From positions 27,742 to 91,741 of the forward strand of contig CAJNOL010000947.1 of the NCBI GenBank assembly GCA_905250125.1: a stretch of DNA of 64,000 bases, given 5' to 3'. Positions 12,207 through 25,500 of the stretch are shown here, one piece after another. A program made the translations under genes and the position numbers. The stretch comes from Rotaria sordida (lineage: Eukaryota; Rotifera; Eurotatoria; Philodinida; Philodinidae). Under the pieces are notes generated by a model. It was not told where the DNA came from, did no database searches, and saw only the letters and a program-made list of their open reading frames with translations. The number at the start of each line of letters is the position of its first letter. The first letter of the stretch is position 1.

Positions 12207-14116
12207 ATGACTATACAACGTTATCTAACATATTATTGTCCACGTATATTGACTATTAGTAAAAAATATCGGTTTTTATCTATATTTATTTTGTCTATAT
12301 TTATATTTCTATTCATAATTTATAATATTCATATATCAATTCATCAAAATACTCAACAATTTGATGATTCTATTTCGTATAAAAAGTCTTTGAATTTATT
12401 ACATAAACAAAAAGTTCTTGTACCTGTATCTATTAATCGTTTATATGATTATCAAGTAGTATGTACCGGTAATAATGGTATACTTAATCGAACTAATTTA
12501 ATTCATCAAATATCAACAATTTGTAAAATAAATTTAAATGGAAGTTTAAAAATTAATCTTAATCCAACAAATGATTTCCAAATACGTTCATCATTAACAT
12601 TAAAATATGTTAAATTATGGAAAACATTCAATACATGTTCAATATTTGAAAATGAAACAATTGCAATTATTATTTCATATCGTGATCGTGAAAAAAATTT
12701 ACAAACTTTATTATATAATTTATTACCATTTTTACAACGACAAAAAATTTTTAATTATAAAATATTTATTATTGAACAACAAACATCAGGTGCATTTAAT
12801 AAAGGTCGATTGTATAATATTGGATTTTATCATATTATGAAAATATATAAACCAACATGTGTTATTTTTCATGGTAATTAAATATTAATTTTTCTAGTAT
12901 TCATTTTGAAAATATAATGTACTATAGGAATCTCATAGAGACATGTGGTTTTCACTATTCAAGAGAGAGAAAAAACTCAAGGTCATTGAAGTATATCGAA
13001 ATTCAATTAGTCAGCAGTTGATCAATCAAATGAGTTCTTGGTGAAGATTTTTGAGAAACAATATTCTAAAGCTATTTCCATTTCGATTTAGACTTTCAAT
13101 AGGATTAATCAATAGAAAAAAGACCAGTTTTCTTTTTTGATCTACACAAGACCAACATTCCTAGCTTGTTCCATTCGAAAGTTATAAGACTTTTCGTGAG
13201 ACTCCCAATTTCTGAAATTCCACAATCAGACTCGATACATAACGAAAGAATCGACATTTTGAAAATATGAACTGCTCTTCTGAATGATCATAGGTTAGTT
13301 GGCTGAAAATGGAGTGTCTCAGAAAAAATCTTATAACACTTAATCGAAGTAAGCTAGGAATGTCGGTCTTGCTTGTAGATCAAAAGAGAAAAAATTTTTC
13401 TATCGATTAGTTCTATTAAGAGTCTCAATCGAAAGGGAAATAATTTTAGAATATCGTTTTCAAAAATCTCCATCAAGAACTTATCTAATTGTTCAACTGC
13501 TGGTCAATCGAATTTTGATATACATCCAGAGTTCTCCAGATCTTCTCTCTTAAATGGTGAAAATCACAGATCTCTATGATATTTTTATCAAAAGTTATTC
13601 AAAAAACAGTCAATCACATTTGACTGTTTTTTTTGTTTAGATGTTGATCTTATTCCAGAAAATGATCAAAATTTATATTCATGTTTAAAATTAACTAATC
13701 ATCCTCTTCATATGTCAGCTAATGTACGTTTTAAAATAAATGGTTCATATACAACAATCTATTCTTTTCTTGTTGGTGGTGTATTAACAATTCGACCAGA
13801 AACTTTTATTTTATTAAATGGTTATTCAAATAGATATTTTAATTGGGGTGGAGAAGACGATGATATGGGTTTAAGATTTTTATCCAAAGATATTTGTGTT
13901 CAACGACCAACAACTGGTTATTATTATGCTGGTTCACATTCAACTCAAATACGAAATGAAAATCGTTTTAAACTTTTATTTGATGCTACTTTAAGACAAG
14001 ATATTGATGGACTTAATAATATTGATCAATTAGCTCGTGTAACAAATACATATGAATATCCTCTAGTCACTTGGATAACAGTGAAATGGATTGATAAATA
14101 TTCGTCTATTTCATAA
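12207..14116 (+). CDS. Beta-1,4-galactosyltransferase-family protein (two exons)
   Basis: Exons 12207-12873 and 13641-14116 join GT-AG and give 1,143 nt, 380 aa plus stop. The product is a type II Golgi protein: a short cytoplasmic N-terminus, one hydrophobic signal-anchor at about residues 22-42, then a lumenal GT7-family catalytic domain. Family signatures are IIISYRDREKNL (about 151), the metal-binding DVD at residues 223-225 (HDVDLIPEN, created by the splice junction), and WGGEDDD at 291-297. GT7 enzymes transfer galactose (or GalNAc) from a UDP-sugar to terminal GlcNAc. GGEDDD favours the B4GALT1-6 group over B4GALT7, which has WGREDDE. The exact acceptor cannot be read from sequence. 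The intron is nearly all foldback element (12904-13615). The neighbouring DNAH2 is convergent. Confidence 0.9.
12904..13615. mobile_element. Foldback/MITE element filling the galactosyltransferase intron (family A, copy 1)
   Basis: The left arm (about 12904-13200) and right arm (about 13330-13615) are inverted copies at roughly 75-80% identity by eye. Matching blocks include CAGCAGTTGA, ACAATATTCTAAA and CATTCCTAGCTT. The intron runs 12874-13640, so only about 55 bp of it lies outside the element, close to the usual short-intron size here. A related element sits at 18908-19417. Confidence 0.8.
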
Positions 14117-14119
14117 TAG

Positions 14120-14744
14120 AATTATGACCAAAAAAAAACAAATATCTAGGTTAAGTCAATAAGAGCATAATTGTTTGTATATTTTGAAAAACAAATATGT
14201 AAAATATTATTGTTGATTTTGAATTTATCTAATATTAAAAATAAGAAAATAAAACAAAATATACAAAGATTTATTTTTAATTTATTATGAATTTGATTTT
14301 TTTTTCTTAATTCACAGTTAATATTTAAGAAACAATTATGAAAACATTATTTTTTTCTTTCATGAAATCAATATGTTATATTAAGTTTTAACAGAAAAAA
14401 GAAACAAATGGTCAACTAAAATAACTAACTTATTGTTATTTATGTAAAGATAATAAATGTTTTTCTAATTTAATTTTCTTCTGCGAAAACAATAAAGAAG
14501 AACATTCTACTTAAGATATGAAATTTCAAATAACATCCACCTATGTTATCCTTTATCATTCTTCCTTGTTATCTTATAATCTCTTTTATGTCTTCCATTT
14601 CTTTATTGATAATATCTTTTATATTTTTCAATGTAGGTAATTTCAATCAGAATGAGCTCAAATGAAAATGTCTCAAATTTAGATTGGAGAACTTTTGATA
14701 TATCACTATCAATAATAACTCGAACTCGTTGTATGATATTCTTT
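14120..14744. other. 3' flank of the galactosyltransferase gene
   Basis: AT-rich sequence holding several poly-A runs and the likely polyadenylation signal. Nothing else was recognised. Confidence 0.4.
14248..14253 (+). terminator. Putative polyadenylation signal of the galactosyltransferase gene
   Basis: Canonical AATAAA about 130 nt after the stop codon, in A-rich DNA. The assignment is by position only. Confidence 0.4.
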
Positions 14745-15077
14745 TCACTGAATAATAGAGTAAATGATAACAGCCCAGACTCCGAGACCAATAAGTGTGC
14801 CGACGATATTGATTACAAGTGCCCAGGTACTATACTTTTTTGCGTCAACAAAATCGTCTTATTGAAGACAACTACGAACACGCATGGAGCATAGCAAGGC
14901 TATGATACCAACTAACATTCAACGGAAAAAGATATTGATAATCGACCATGGTAGGTAATGGTGAATTTTTTCACTTGGGATGTGAACAGGATTGGTCAAT
15001 GGGTGTTGGTATTGTTGATCAGAACTGAAATTAGGAAAGTTTGGCACTGTTTGTTTGATTGAAGATTCCGAGGTCAT
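14745..15077 (-). pseudogene. CD225/IFITM (dispanin)-like pseudogene, two in-frame stops
   Basis: On the minus strand one frame of 111 codons starts at an ATG (MTSESSIKQT) and ends at TGA 14745-14747. It reads through a short Pro/Ser-rich N-terminus, then YLPWSIINIFF (first membrane segment), VGIIALLCSMRVRS (intracellular loop), DAKKYSTWALVINIVG and LGVWAVIIYSII (second membrane segment). This order is typical of the CD225 domain of interferon-induced transmembrane/dispanin proteins. TGA at 14919-14921 interrupts the first membrane segment and TAA at 14859-14861 the loop. No frameshift is present, so it is a recent pseudogene or, less likely, read through. No intron is visible, so a retrocopy is possible. 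Confidence 0.75.
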
Positions 15078-16507
15078 TACTAATACTTCCTTTTTTCTTG
15101 GTAACAGCGAAATCAATCGAGTGTGAAGCAAATTTACGTAGTCGAAATTCTAATTGAGGATCAAGTTTTGATTGATGTCTAATTTACTTCGATTTCTTTT
15201 CCTTTCGCGGAATATGTTCTGCTTTTTTATAGATATCCTCAACACTTTTTATTTGTATACTTTAGTCACACAAATATTTGCTTAAAAAGAGTGTTTATTT
15301 ACATTAAGAGCAAAACGATTCATAGTAAGCACTCACGAGAAAAATGTATTTGTGCAGTACTATTTCTATTTGTTGATACTTTTTTCATTGGTATTCGAAC
15401 TCACCTGATTTGTCTTAAATGACAGAAATCATGGCAAGCTTATGACACTACGTTTTCGTGCATGACATCCATCAATAATCATGTGAAACACTTTTTCGCG
15501 ATTGATTATAAATAAATTTCGATCTTTATCAATATGCAATGATATTATCTGTAAACCTATCCAACAATAACTCTCTATCTTCTATTCATTTCTATTCTTT
15601 ATAAACGCTTTCTAGTGGTACAATAAACAGACATCCTCAATAGTAATATCGAGTGAAAAAATTGAAATTCGTAGAAATTTTCAACACAACAATATAAAAG
15701 ACATTTAACTACAAAATGTTAAATCATATATACATATGATAAAAAATCATAATAAAAAATTATAATAATAATAAGACAAAGAAAAATGAAACTGTATATA
15801 ATTCATCATTTTATAGTTATTTATCTATACAAGTCCTATTGATACACATGAAGCCTATAAAATGGTATTTATTCTTAGTTTGCACTTGATATTCATTCTT
15901 ATTATTTACATAATTTCGAAGTATTTGGATCAAGTTTTTTCAAAAACGACTTGTCCCATTGCCTGAGAAATGCAGCTCGGCGAGCTCTTTGGGTGTGGGC
16001 ATTAGTAGAAAAGACACCCATACACACCCTAACTTTACTTATATCTAGTTCAAGTGATTTAAGCATGTTCACAATTAGTGTGACGGCTGATTTCGACTAT
16101 GATCTATCATTTTTTTAAGCATAAAAAAATTTAAGCAGAAGAATCGTGGTTAATAAAGTGATGAAACATCCAGTTAACCGCTGTGAACCGACAGTTTTCG
16201 ATCGATTATCGCACTGTGGGTTAATAATAAAGGATAAATATTTTATTCGTTATCAAATTAAAGAAAAGCATCTGAGAACAAGTTATTACATAGTAGACTT
16301 GTTACTTGATCTTGTAATCGTCAATTAATATATTCCGAAACTGATAAAAAAGATTTTATCATAATCATTGAAATACTTTATAAATGTATTATCAAATGTG
16401 TATTTATATTGTAGAATAAAAGATATATATGTGAAAGTATAAAAACAATAAAAGCAAAAAAAAAAACAACTTTACATATCAATTTACTCTCTGATCAGTC
16501 ATATAGT
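15078..16507. other. Non-coding gap up to the DNAH2 stop codon
   Basis: AT-rich. It would contain the DNAH2 3' UTR; a minus-strand AATAAA lies at 16242-16247, about 260 nt beyond the stop. The small frame 16146-16328 has no recognisable motif. Nothing else is supported. Confidence 0.4.
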
Positions 16508-19500
16508 TTATCTATCTAAACTCATTAGTAATGCTGCACCACGTTTTACCCAATGGTTATTTGGAAAATGTGGTGTTTTAAGATTAACTTCAACAACAAA
16601 TGATGGATGACCAAAACCACCAGCACGATTTGGAAAATAATAAACTGGACATGAATATACATCTAAAAATAAAATCATTATAAATTATCTTATTTTTCAA
16701 AATTCACAAACAAAAAAAAAATAATTTCTCATACCTGTTTTTCTTTCACGATCTTCTTCAGTTGCTAAAGTTTTTTTCTTATTTTCTGTAGGTCGAAATA
16801 AAATTGTTGGCATTGATACTTCTAATTGCATAGGTTCAGCTTCAATTAAACATGCATTTTTTTTATCCCATCCTGCACCTTCTAAAAATAAACCTTTTAC
16901 ATAAACACCATCTTTAGGTGTTTGTAAATAATTATCTTCAACTTTCATCACTTCAAAATCCCATATTAAACGATCAATACTAATTTTTGTTCCACGTGCT
17001 GTTGTTTGCATAACAGCTGTTAGAAAACCAGTTGGAAAACTAAAACCAGACATCCAAAAAATGGCTGGTGCATGAGCACTTTCAGCCCATTTGGCTAATT
17101 GATCAACACGTTGTACAAGATCACGTGTCCATGCTGCTAATGGTTTTAATGATGGATACATTTTTTGCCATTGTGTTGGTACACGTACATCAAGTATACA
17201 TCGAAAAATTTCTTCTAAATCTGATGACATAACAACAAGACCTTTAATACCTTTTTGTAATGATATTAATGATTGTCTTATAATATCTAATAATAAATTA
17301 TAACGTTCAATTTCTTGTAATAAAACAACTTTTAATGGTGAATGATCTTCAGATAAAATTTTAACTGTTGATTGATAATCAATTTTTTCCGGTAATTGTT
17401 CTAATACACGTGTTGACATTTCCATAACTTCTTCTTCAGTTGTTTTTTTACCTTGTACAGCAACAACTTGTGGTTGTAATGATAATAATGTTTCAAATAA
17501 CATTCGTGCTTCACGAATTTGTGATGCAACTTCAGCATTTGTATGTTGTCCAAATGCTTCGGGATTATCAGAATTTGGTAAAACAGTTGCAACAGCATTT
17601 TTATATTCATTTAATGATCCATCACGTGGTATATAATAATTAGGTAATTTTGTTAATTTATAATATTGTACTTGTGGATCAATAACTTCTTCTTTAAATA
17701 AATCTTCAATATATGTATTTAATACACGCATATCACGTGTATCTGTAACATGACCACCATAATTTATTTTTGATATAATAAATTTCATTGCTTTCCATGG
17801 TGTCATATCTTGATCACGTAATAGATTACCCATAATTAAATTTGATGTTTCAAAATCAGAATCATTAAATGAATAATTAATATTAAAACCAAGTTGAAGA
17901 AATTTTTTACGTTCTAATAATAATGAATGAAAAAAACAAAGACAAAATAATAAACGTTTATATTTTTCTGGACGTGTTTGACGATTTTTTTCAGCAAAAT
18001 CTTGTTCATCAATTAATGCATATAAACGTTTCATATTTGCTTTAATACCTTTAGGTGGTTCTGTTGTTATTTTTATACCAGATTGAAGTATTGATATAGG
18101 AAATTGTGGTGATGGAGATGATGATAACCATAAACGAAATAGTGGATGTACTTTTTCAATTGAAAGATTTTCAACAATTTTTTCTAAATCAGGCATCCAT
18201 GATAATGATAAATGACAATTTGCAAGAAATACCCATCGACCCTGAAACAAAACAAAAAAATAAAAATAACATATTCGAATGTTTATCTATCTTTGAAATA
18301 TAAAATGATAAATTAATCGAAATATAGATTCCATAATTAACTTACCACACGAATACCTTCAGCAATATTTTGTGTAGCTATTGGTGCTTGCCCTTGACCA
18401 AGTGATAATGGTAGAAAATTTTTTCTAAAATCCATTTTTTCTGCTAAAGCTGATAAATTAGCTGATGGATCAACACCAGGTGATAAAACAAATATAATTG
18501 GTGTTTTAGGTAATGAATCTTCATAAACTGAACTTAAATCAAGTATAGGTGGTTCAACAAATTTTGAACCTAAATTATTAATTATAAATTTTGTTACACA
18601 AAATGGTACACGATCGGAACGTAAACTTCTAACAATTAACATTTTTTGTAATTCATTTACAGAATCCCATTCACCTGGCATCGGTGTATTTTCAGGTTCA
18701 CCTGATTGAAACCATTGAAACCAATCTCTTGGATATTGTTCAAATGATTCAATAATACCATGAAAATTTGCTAATTTAGCTAATTCAGTTATATTATCCC
18801 ATGATGAATCAGCTAACCATTGAGGATTTGGATTATCCATTTGTGATTCACGATCAAGAACCTAGAAAAAAAAACAATAATTAACCATTCATTCTACGGG
18901 TTTTTTTTTCGAATAACTTTTTATAGGAGAAGACTCGAGATTAGATCATCGGAATATATCGAAAATGGATTCGTCAGCAGTTGATCAATGAGGCGAATTT
19001 TTCGAAAACAATATTCTGAAGCTATTTTTCTTTTGGCGTACGCAAGGTCAACACTCCTAACCTGTTTCGTTCGAGAGTTCTAATACTCTTCCTGATCTGT
19101 GATCATTCGAAAAAATAGTTAGACATGAGTAATTCACCATGTTGAGTCTAACGGTACGATTTGTATTTAGACTCGAAATGATCTAACATGGTGAATTACT
19201 CGTGTCTACCTGCTTTTCCAGATAAGTCTTAGAAAAAGTCTTCTAACTCCCGAACGGAACCAGCTATAGGAATGTTAGCCGTGTGTAGACCGAAAGAAAA
19301 ATAGTTTTTCGAAAATCTCCACCAAGAACTTTTCTAATTGATCAATCAAATTTCGATATACTTTGATGACTTGTAATTCAAGTTTCTATGATATTCCTAT
19401 CAAAATTTATTCAAAACAAAAAACCCAGTGGCAAACACTATATTTTGAAAAAATGTATAGTAGTACTTACAATACCACCACGTAAGAAAAATTGATATTC

Positions 19501-22500
19501 ATCCATATTTATTTTTCCAGCAGCTTCAAGAATTTTAACACACATTTGAAATGAAAATAATAATTTATGTGCTTCAAATAAACCACGACAAGTGTATCTT
19601 AATAGGAAAAGAAAAATTTCTATTTTTAAAGAATAGTGTTTTTTTTTTGGTTTTTAAATTTTACTTATAAACAGCATATGTATGAAATTCATTTAATTTA
19701 TTTAAACGTTCTTCAAGTTTAGTAGATTTTTGACTTTTTTTAATTGATGTATTAAATAAATCAATATATGCATCTAAAGAAAATTGATACATTGGATCAA
19801 TTTTTCCTAAATCATTAAGAACAAAAAATAAAATTGATGCACGTTCAGCACATGGTCGATAATTCTAAATAAAAATTATATAATTATTATTATTATTATT
19901 TATAATTTTTTTACTTCTCGAGCAGCATCAATATCTTTTTCTGTTGCTTCAGATGTTACTAATTGTTCTTGTACAGTTTTAGCTGTTTGTTTTGATATTT
20001 CAAGTGTTGATAATAATTCATCATTTTCTAATAATGAACCTTTTGTTTCATTTAATAATCTTAATAATTGATCTTCAAGTTCAATAAGTTTTTTTCTGCC
20101 AGCTGCAATACCACGTACTAATTTATCTTTATCAGCTTCTAATTCAGGTTTTTCTTCACGTACAACAATACCAAGTAATTGAGATTCTAAACCTTGTTCT
20201 TTAACAGCAAAATTAATTATATTTGCTTTTGATGATATTTCAGGAGCATAATGTGGATTAGGTAATTTTGTTGTCATATAAAATCGAAAATCTTTATTAT
20301 ATTCAATTTCACGATCACCTAATTTTAATATATCAACGCCACCAATACGTTTAACAGCACGTGTTAAAACAGGATCTAATGATGGATCAAGTTCTTCTTT
20401 AACATTTTGACATAGACATGGACGACCAGAACGAATACATTCTTCAATAATACGTAAATAATCTGGTGTTTGAAGATCAATAAGACGTAAATTATTTGAC
20501 ATTTCCATATTTTTTATCCATTTTATAGCTTGAGCTTGTGGATCAATCATTCTAATTAAAGAAAAATTTCATTTATAATTATACAACAATTCATTAAAAC
20601 AATCGTATAAAAATGAATATCTATACAGACTAGAGATAGGATCTGTTCGGTTTTACAAAAAGAAAAACACAAACCGATCTCTTCTCTGATACAGACAACA
20701 AATCCAAATAAGTGACGTGAAAACATGATTTGAATTTATGTATGAAAATTTTTGACTTATGCATAATCGCTTAGGAGATAACAGTAGACTTCAAACGTAG
20801 TGTCAATCCTAAAGCAGGAATATTTCTCGTTATCGATCATTATTTCATTCTCGAATTCAACATTTCTATGAAAACACGAAGATATTTCTAAATGATTGTG
20901 TCTCTCAGAGCTGTCCATCATGGCGACAGATTTTTTTTCCAAATTACATTTCGAAACTACATGAGTTTGCGTGCAATTTCAGTGTCTATAAAAGTAACAT
21001 TCTGAGACTCGATGAATCTCATAGATCAATAATAACAGTGAAATTACAAACAATTTTTTCTGAATATCATCACGATAACAGCGGATTTTTAGCTGCAATA
21101 ATCGACATCCATATCAATGATATTCATTATTTAATTCTTATGTTTTTGTTATAAAAAATTGTAACTACTGTATAAATACAAAAGGATACATATGTATTCA
21201 AATTTTCAATTTTAAAAGCTAATATATCGAATTCAAAGAGATGCCTAACAATGATAAATCTTTTCCTATAAATGAAATCACTAAAATATTTAATTAATTA
21301 ACTCCTTGATGACCAGATACGTATAAGTCCAGTTTCGAATCAACTCCTAATTAATTTGCATACGATACTATTATAATTTGCAATAGCACACAGACCATCA
21401 ATTTGTTACAATGCCATCCGTATTATCGGGATGTAGCTGAAGAGAAGATCTACATACATCATCAAGATTATCATACTCAAAAATATTTTTCAATCTTGAT
21501 ATGAACAAATATCTTATCCGATTAGAATTTCGAAAATTTTCATGATTTTTTCAAGTAATCCTATTCTTAAGAGTTTAAGAAATTTTACATGAAACTAAAC
21601 TTACAATGGCCAACGTGTTCCACGTGTAACAATAACACCATTTTCTGTAGAAAATGTATCAGATGGTAAACCTTGAATATTCCAATCTCGTACTTGTGTT
21701 GGTATTGATAGAAAATTTGCAAAATTAAATGATGGATTACATGGTATAGATAATTTTTTAATTTCTTTAAACCAAATTTCATTCATCATATGATCACGAT
21801 ATTGTGAAAGAAATGGACCCATATATGAAAGAAAAGCCGCAGCTAATAAACAATCACCAGTAACATAACTTATTTGTTGTTCAAGATCAGCAACAGTTGC
21901 TTCCCAACGTACTTTTTCACTTGCTAAACCATTTATAAGACGTGAAGCTTTTTCAAGCATCATTTGCATATGTTCACAATCACGACGTAATTGTTCTTTT
22001 TCAGCCATTTGTTTTTCATAATTAGCACGTAATTCATCAAGACGTTTTTGTGCTTCTTGAATTTGTCTTTCAGCATCTGCTATTTGTGCACGTTTTTCAT
22101 TTAATTCAGCCATAGCTGCTTCATATCGATCTCGTTTTGGTTTAACTGTTTTAAATATTTTTGAATAATCTTCCATAGCACGTACCCATGCAAATAGACC
22201 AGAAGCAGCAACTGATACTCGTACTATTTTATTTTATATAAAATAAGAAAACAAAAAAAATCAATCAATAATTATAACTTACAAAGTTCTTGTGGTGATA
22301 ATAATGGATCAGATGTATATTTTCCTATTTTCATAATTGTTTTATCTGGAATATTATCTTTATCAAAATCAATTAATTGATTAATAAATGTTGTATCACC
22401 TAAAAACGAAAAATTTTTCATTTTGAATATGTATTCGATTGATAGAATACGAAAGAAGTAATGATTTCTTGATCAATATCGATTACCGTAAAAACAAATC

Positions 22501-25500
22501 TAGTTCTTTAGTGACAATGTATAGATGAGATTTCGTTTATTGTAATATCTAATCTAGTGCTCTACACTAATATTAAATTGAAACTCTTCAAAGATACAGA
22601 CGAAATCTCTATTTCGCTTTGCATGGACTTTTTTCACAAAAAATTTTCATTCTAACTGTGTCTAACCATTTGTAACCAAAAAAATAAGTGAAACTTTTAC
22701 ACTATAGATTATAATCAAATATTTACATACCCAATTGTCGTTTAGCTTCTGCCCATGTTGGTTCTGAATTTCTAAGTATCATAACAGCTTCTAATGCTTT
22801 TTCAACAGGTACTGGTGGTCGTCCATAGCTTTTAACTTCTGTAATTGAACTTTTAGTTAATGATTGTAAAGCTGTATTAGCTGCTTCAAGTGCTGGCATA
22901 GCAGCTGCTAAATCTTCTTGAGCAGCTTGAGCTATAGTTGATGCTTTTTCTTCATCAATTTTAACACGTTCTTTTAATTTTTCAACTGTTGCTTTACTTT
23001 GTTCAACTTCACGTTGTTCATTAACAAGACCACCTAATGATTCTTCACATTTTTTTTGTGCTTCATTAGCTAAAGCACGTTTTTTTTCAAGTTCAACTGA
23101 CATTTCTGTAACTTGTATTTTGGCTTCTTCAATTTTACCTAAACCATTTGTTAATTTATCACGTGCATCACATAATTCTTTACGTTTTTCATATAAAAGT
23201 CTAATAAATAAAAATCAAATAGAAATAAACATAATTTTTTTCTTTTTCTTTTTTTATCTTACTTTCGATAACCAGTTGTTAATTCAAGAAAATTACTTGG
23301 TGTTACATAATTTCGTCGACGCATTTCATCCCACATTTGTATTGAACATTGATAAACAGAACTATGTACTGTAGCAAATATTTGAGCAATCGATAGACGA
23401 AACTATTTTGTATAAGAAAAAAAAAAAATCTTCATTAAAAACCAAAAAAAAATCATCTTCATCCATAAGACAAAAAATTCACACACAAAAATGAAAAATG
23501 ATTTCATGCATAATGGACAAACGAAAAAAAAAAGGACGATGATAAAGTGAATATGTGAAAAGAAAAAAAACAACAACAGTAACCATTTGTCTTACCGTTG
23601 CAAACTGTAAAGTTTTTATTTAGATAGATTAGACGAAATAAATTTTTTTTTTTGTTTTTTTTGTTTGAAAATTATTTACCTTCTCATCACCAGCTAATTC
23701 AATTTGAGAAAGATAACGTTCACCAACTTCAAGTAAAGCATCTTGTGGCCAATCAGCAAATAAATCAATTGTTGTACAATTAACTAATGATGGATACATA
23801 CGAATACGATTTCTATCAAAAAAATAAAAATAAAGAAGATTAAATAATAACATTTGATTAGATTTAAAAAAAAAAGTCCTACCGAAAAACTTCTCCAACT
23901 GGACTCATACAAACAACCATATGTAAATTTGCTTTAACACGATCAAGTAAAAATGCATAAACTTCTTGATTATTATCTTCATCAACTCCTTCTTTTTTTA
24001 ATTCTGTTGCCATTGATGTTTTTATTTCTTCAAGTTCATCTGGTCGAAATAAATTTGGTACGTCACCTGAACTTAAAATATTATTAATATCTTCAAAAAA
24101 TGTTTCTTCAACAGCTTGTGTATCAACAAATATAAATGTTGTTTCACGATTTGATACACTTGCTAGTTTATATAAACGTTTTAAATCTTCACGAAATTCA
24201 TTTCGACGATAATTTTTTGCTATTTCAATTTTAAATACACCATAATTACATATAAATGATGATAATTTAGCTAATGATTGTCTTCCAGATCCACCAATAC
24301 CAATTAATAACATATTACCTCGTGGTTGTCGAATAACACGTACAATACGTGTTATATGTAATATAGCATCACGAAATAGAACTAAATCCATTGGTACAGT
24401 ACCTGGTGTTTCATTATAATCTTTAAGAACTTTTTCCATATGAATTTTTAATTTATCAAAATCAATTAAATCTTCATAGATTTCATCTTGATTAACAAAA
24501 TCACCAAATGTTGGTGGAATACGATTTTGACATATAGAATGAAATGTCACATCCATATGAGTACCTAATTTTTCACTTAAAATTGCACTAAATTGTTCAC
24601 GATCTTTATCATCATTAAGTCGATCAGCAAAAACTCTTAAATAAAAAGGAAATAAATCAATACAAATAAATTCATGAAAGAAATTTTTACCGAAAACATT
24701 CATGAATCCATAAACGAATCATTGTTTGTTTTGATGTAATTAATTTTCTATCAGCACGTAATAAACCTTGAAAAATTTTTGATATATCACGTAAATTAAA
24801 TAAATAATAAATTTTTGTTGGTGTTGGTAAAAATTTTTGTACAATAGTTTCATACATTTCAATTGTTGCTGATGTTAATGCATCTGGTAATGATTTAAAA
24901 TCATCATCAAAATCTGCTAAACGTTGAGAAATCATTGAACCAAATATTCGCCGAATTTCTGTTGCCTACAAAAAAAAACAATCAGTTTTTAATTAAATCT
25001 TTTAATTAAGACCTTACAGATGGAAATGTCATATTAATTAAATTAAATCGACTTTGTAATCGTGGACTAATTACTGTTCGACCACCACCTGGTGGACCCA
25101 TACCAGCTAATAACAACATATCCTAAAAAAAGATTATATAGAAAATTCAAAATATTTTTTTTCACATATTTATATATATATATATACTTTAATATATTTA
25201 ACTGTTTGATTTTTTCTATCATACCAAAATCCAAAATCAAGCCATAATCTTAATAATTCTAATGGCGGTTGTGAACCATATTCATCTTTAGCTGGCATAT
25301 TAAAATCATCCATAAAATTTAATAATTTCTTTCCACCAATAGGTACATAAACACCTTTAACACGTTTTTCAACACGTGCTTCAATAATTTCTTGTACAAT
25401 ATTTGATGATGTTTGTGCACTCATATTTATAATTAATGTTGAATATTCTCTTGCATCTAATTCTGACATAACAGCATGTGCAACAGATGTTTTACCTGTA

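Larger units (their letters stand above)
16508..23402 (-). other. DNAH2: DNAH2 stalk, microtubule-binding tip, AAA5-AAA6 and C-terminal domain (exons 28-37)
   Basis: Two antiparallel coiled-coil arms (Glu/Lys/Ala-rich, exons 28-29 and the first half of exon 31) flank the microtubule-binding region in exon 30. AAA5 begins near [19 protein letters not shown]6 contains ILSPGVDP and SLGQGQAP (exon 35). The C-terminal domain (exons 36-37) holds [29 protein letters not shown] and [12 protein letters not shown]. The motor ends with [14 protein letters not shown] and TAA at 16508-16510. Confidence 0.9.

Noticed and set aside
12607-12840. Overlapping 77-codon frame inside galactosyltransferase exon 1
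   Set aside because: It is an out-of-frame shadow of the catalytic domain with no motif.
14859-14921. Reassigned stop codons
   Set aside because: DNAH2, SMAD, CFAP99 and the receptor all use the standard code with no internal stops, so the two stops mark a pseudogene.
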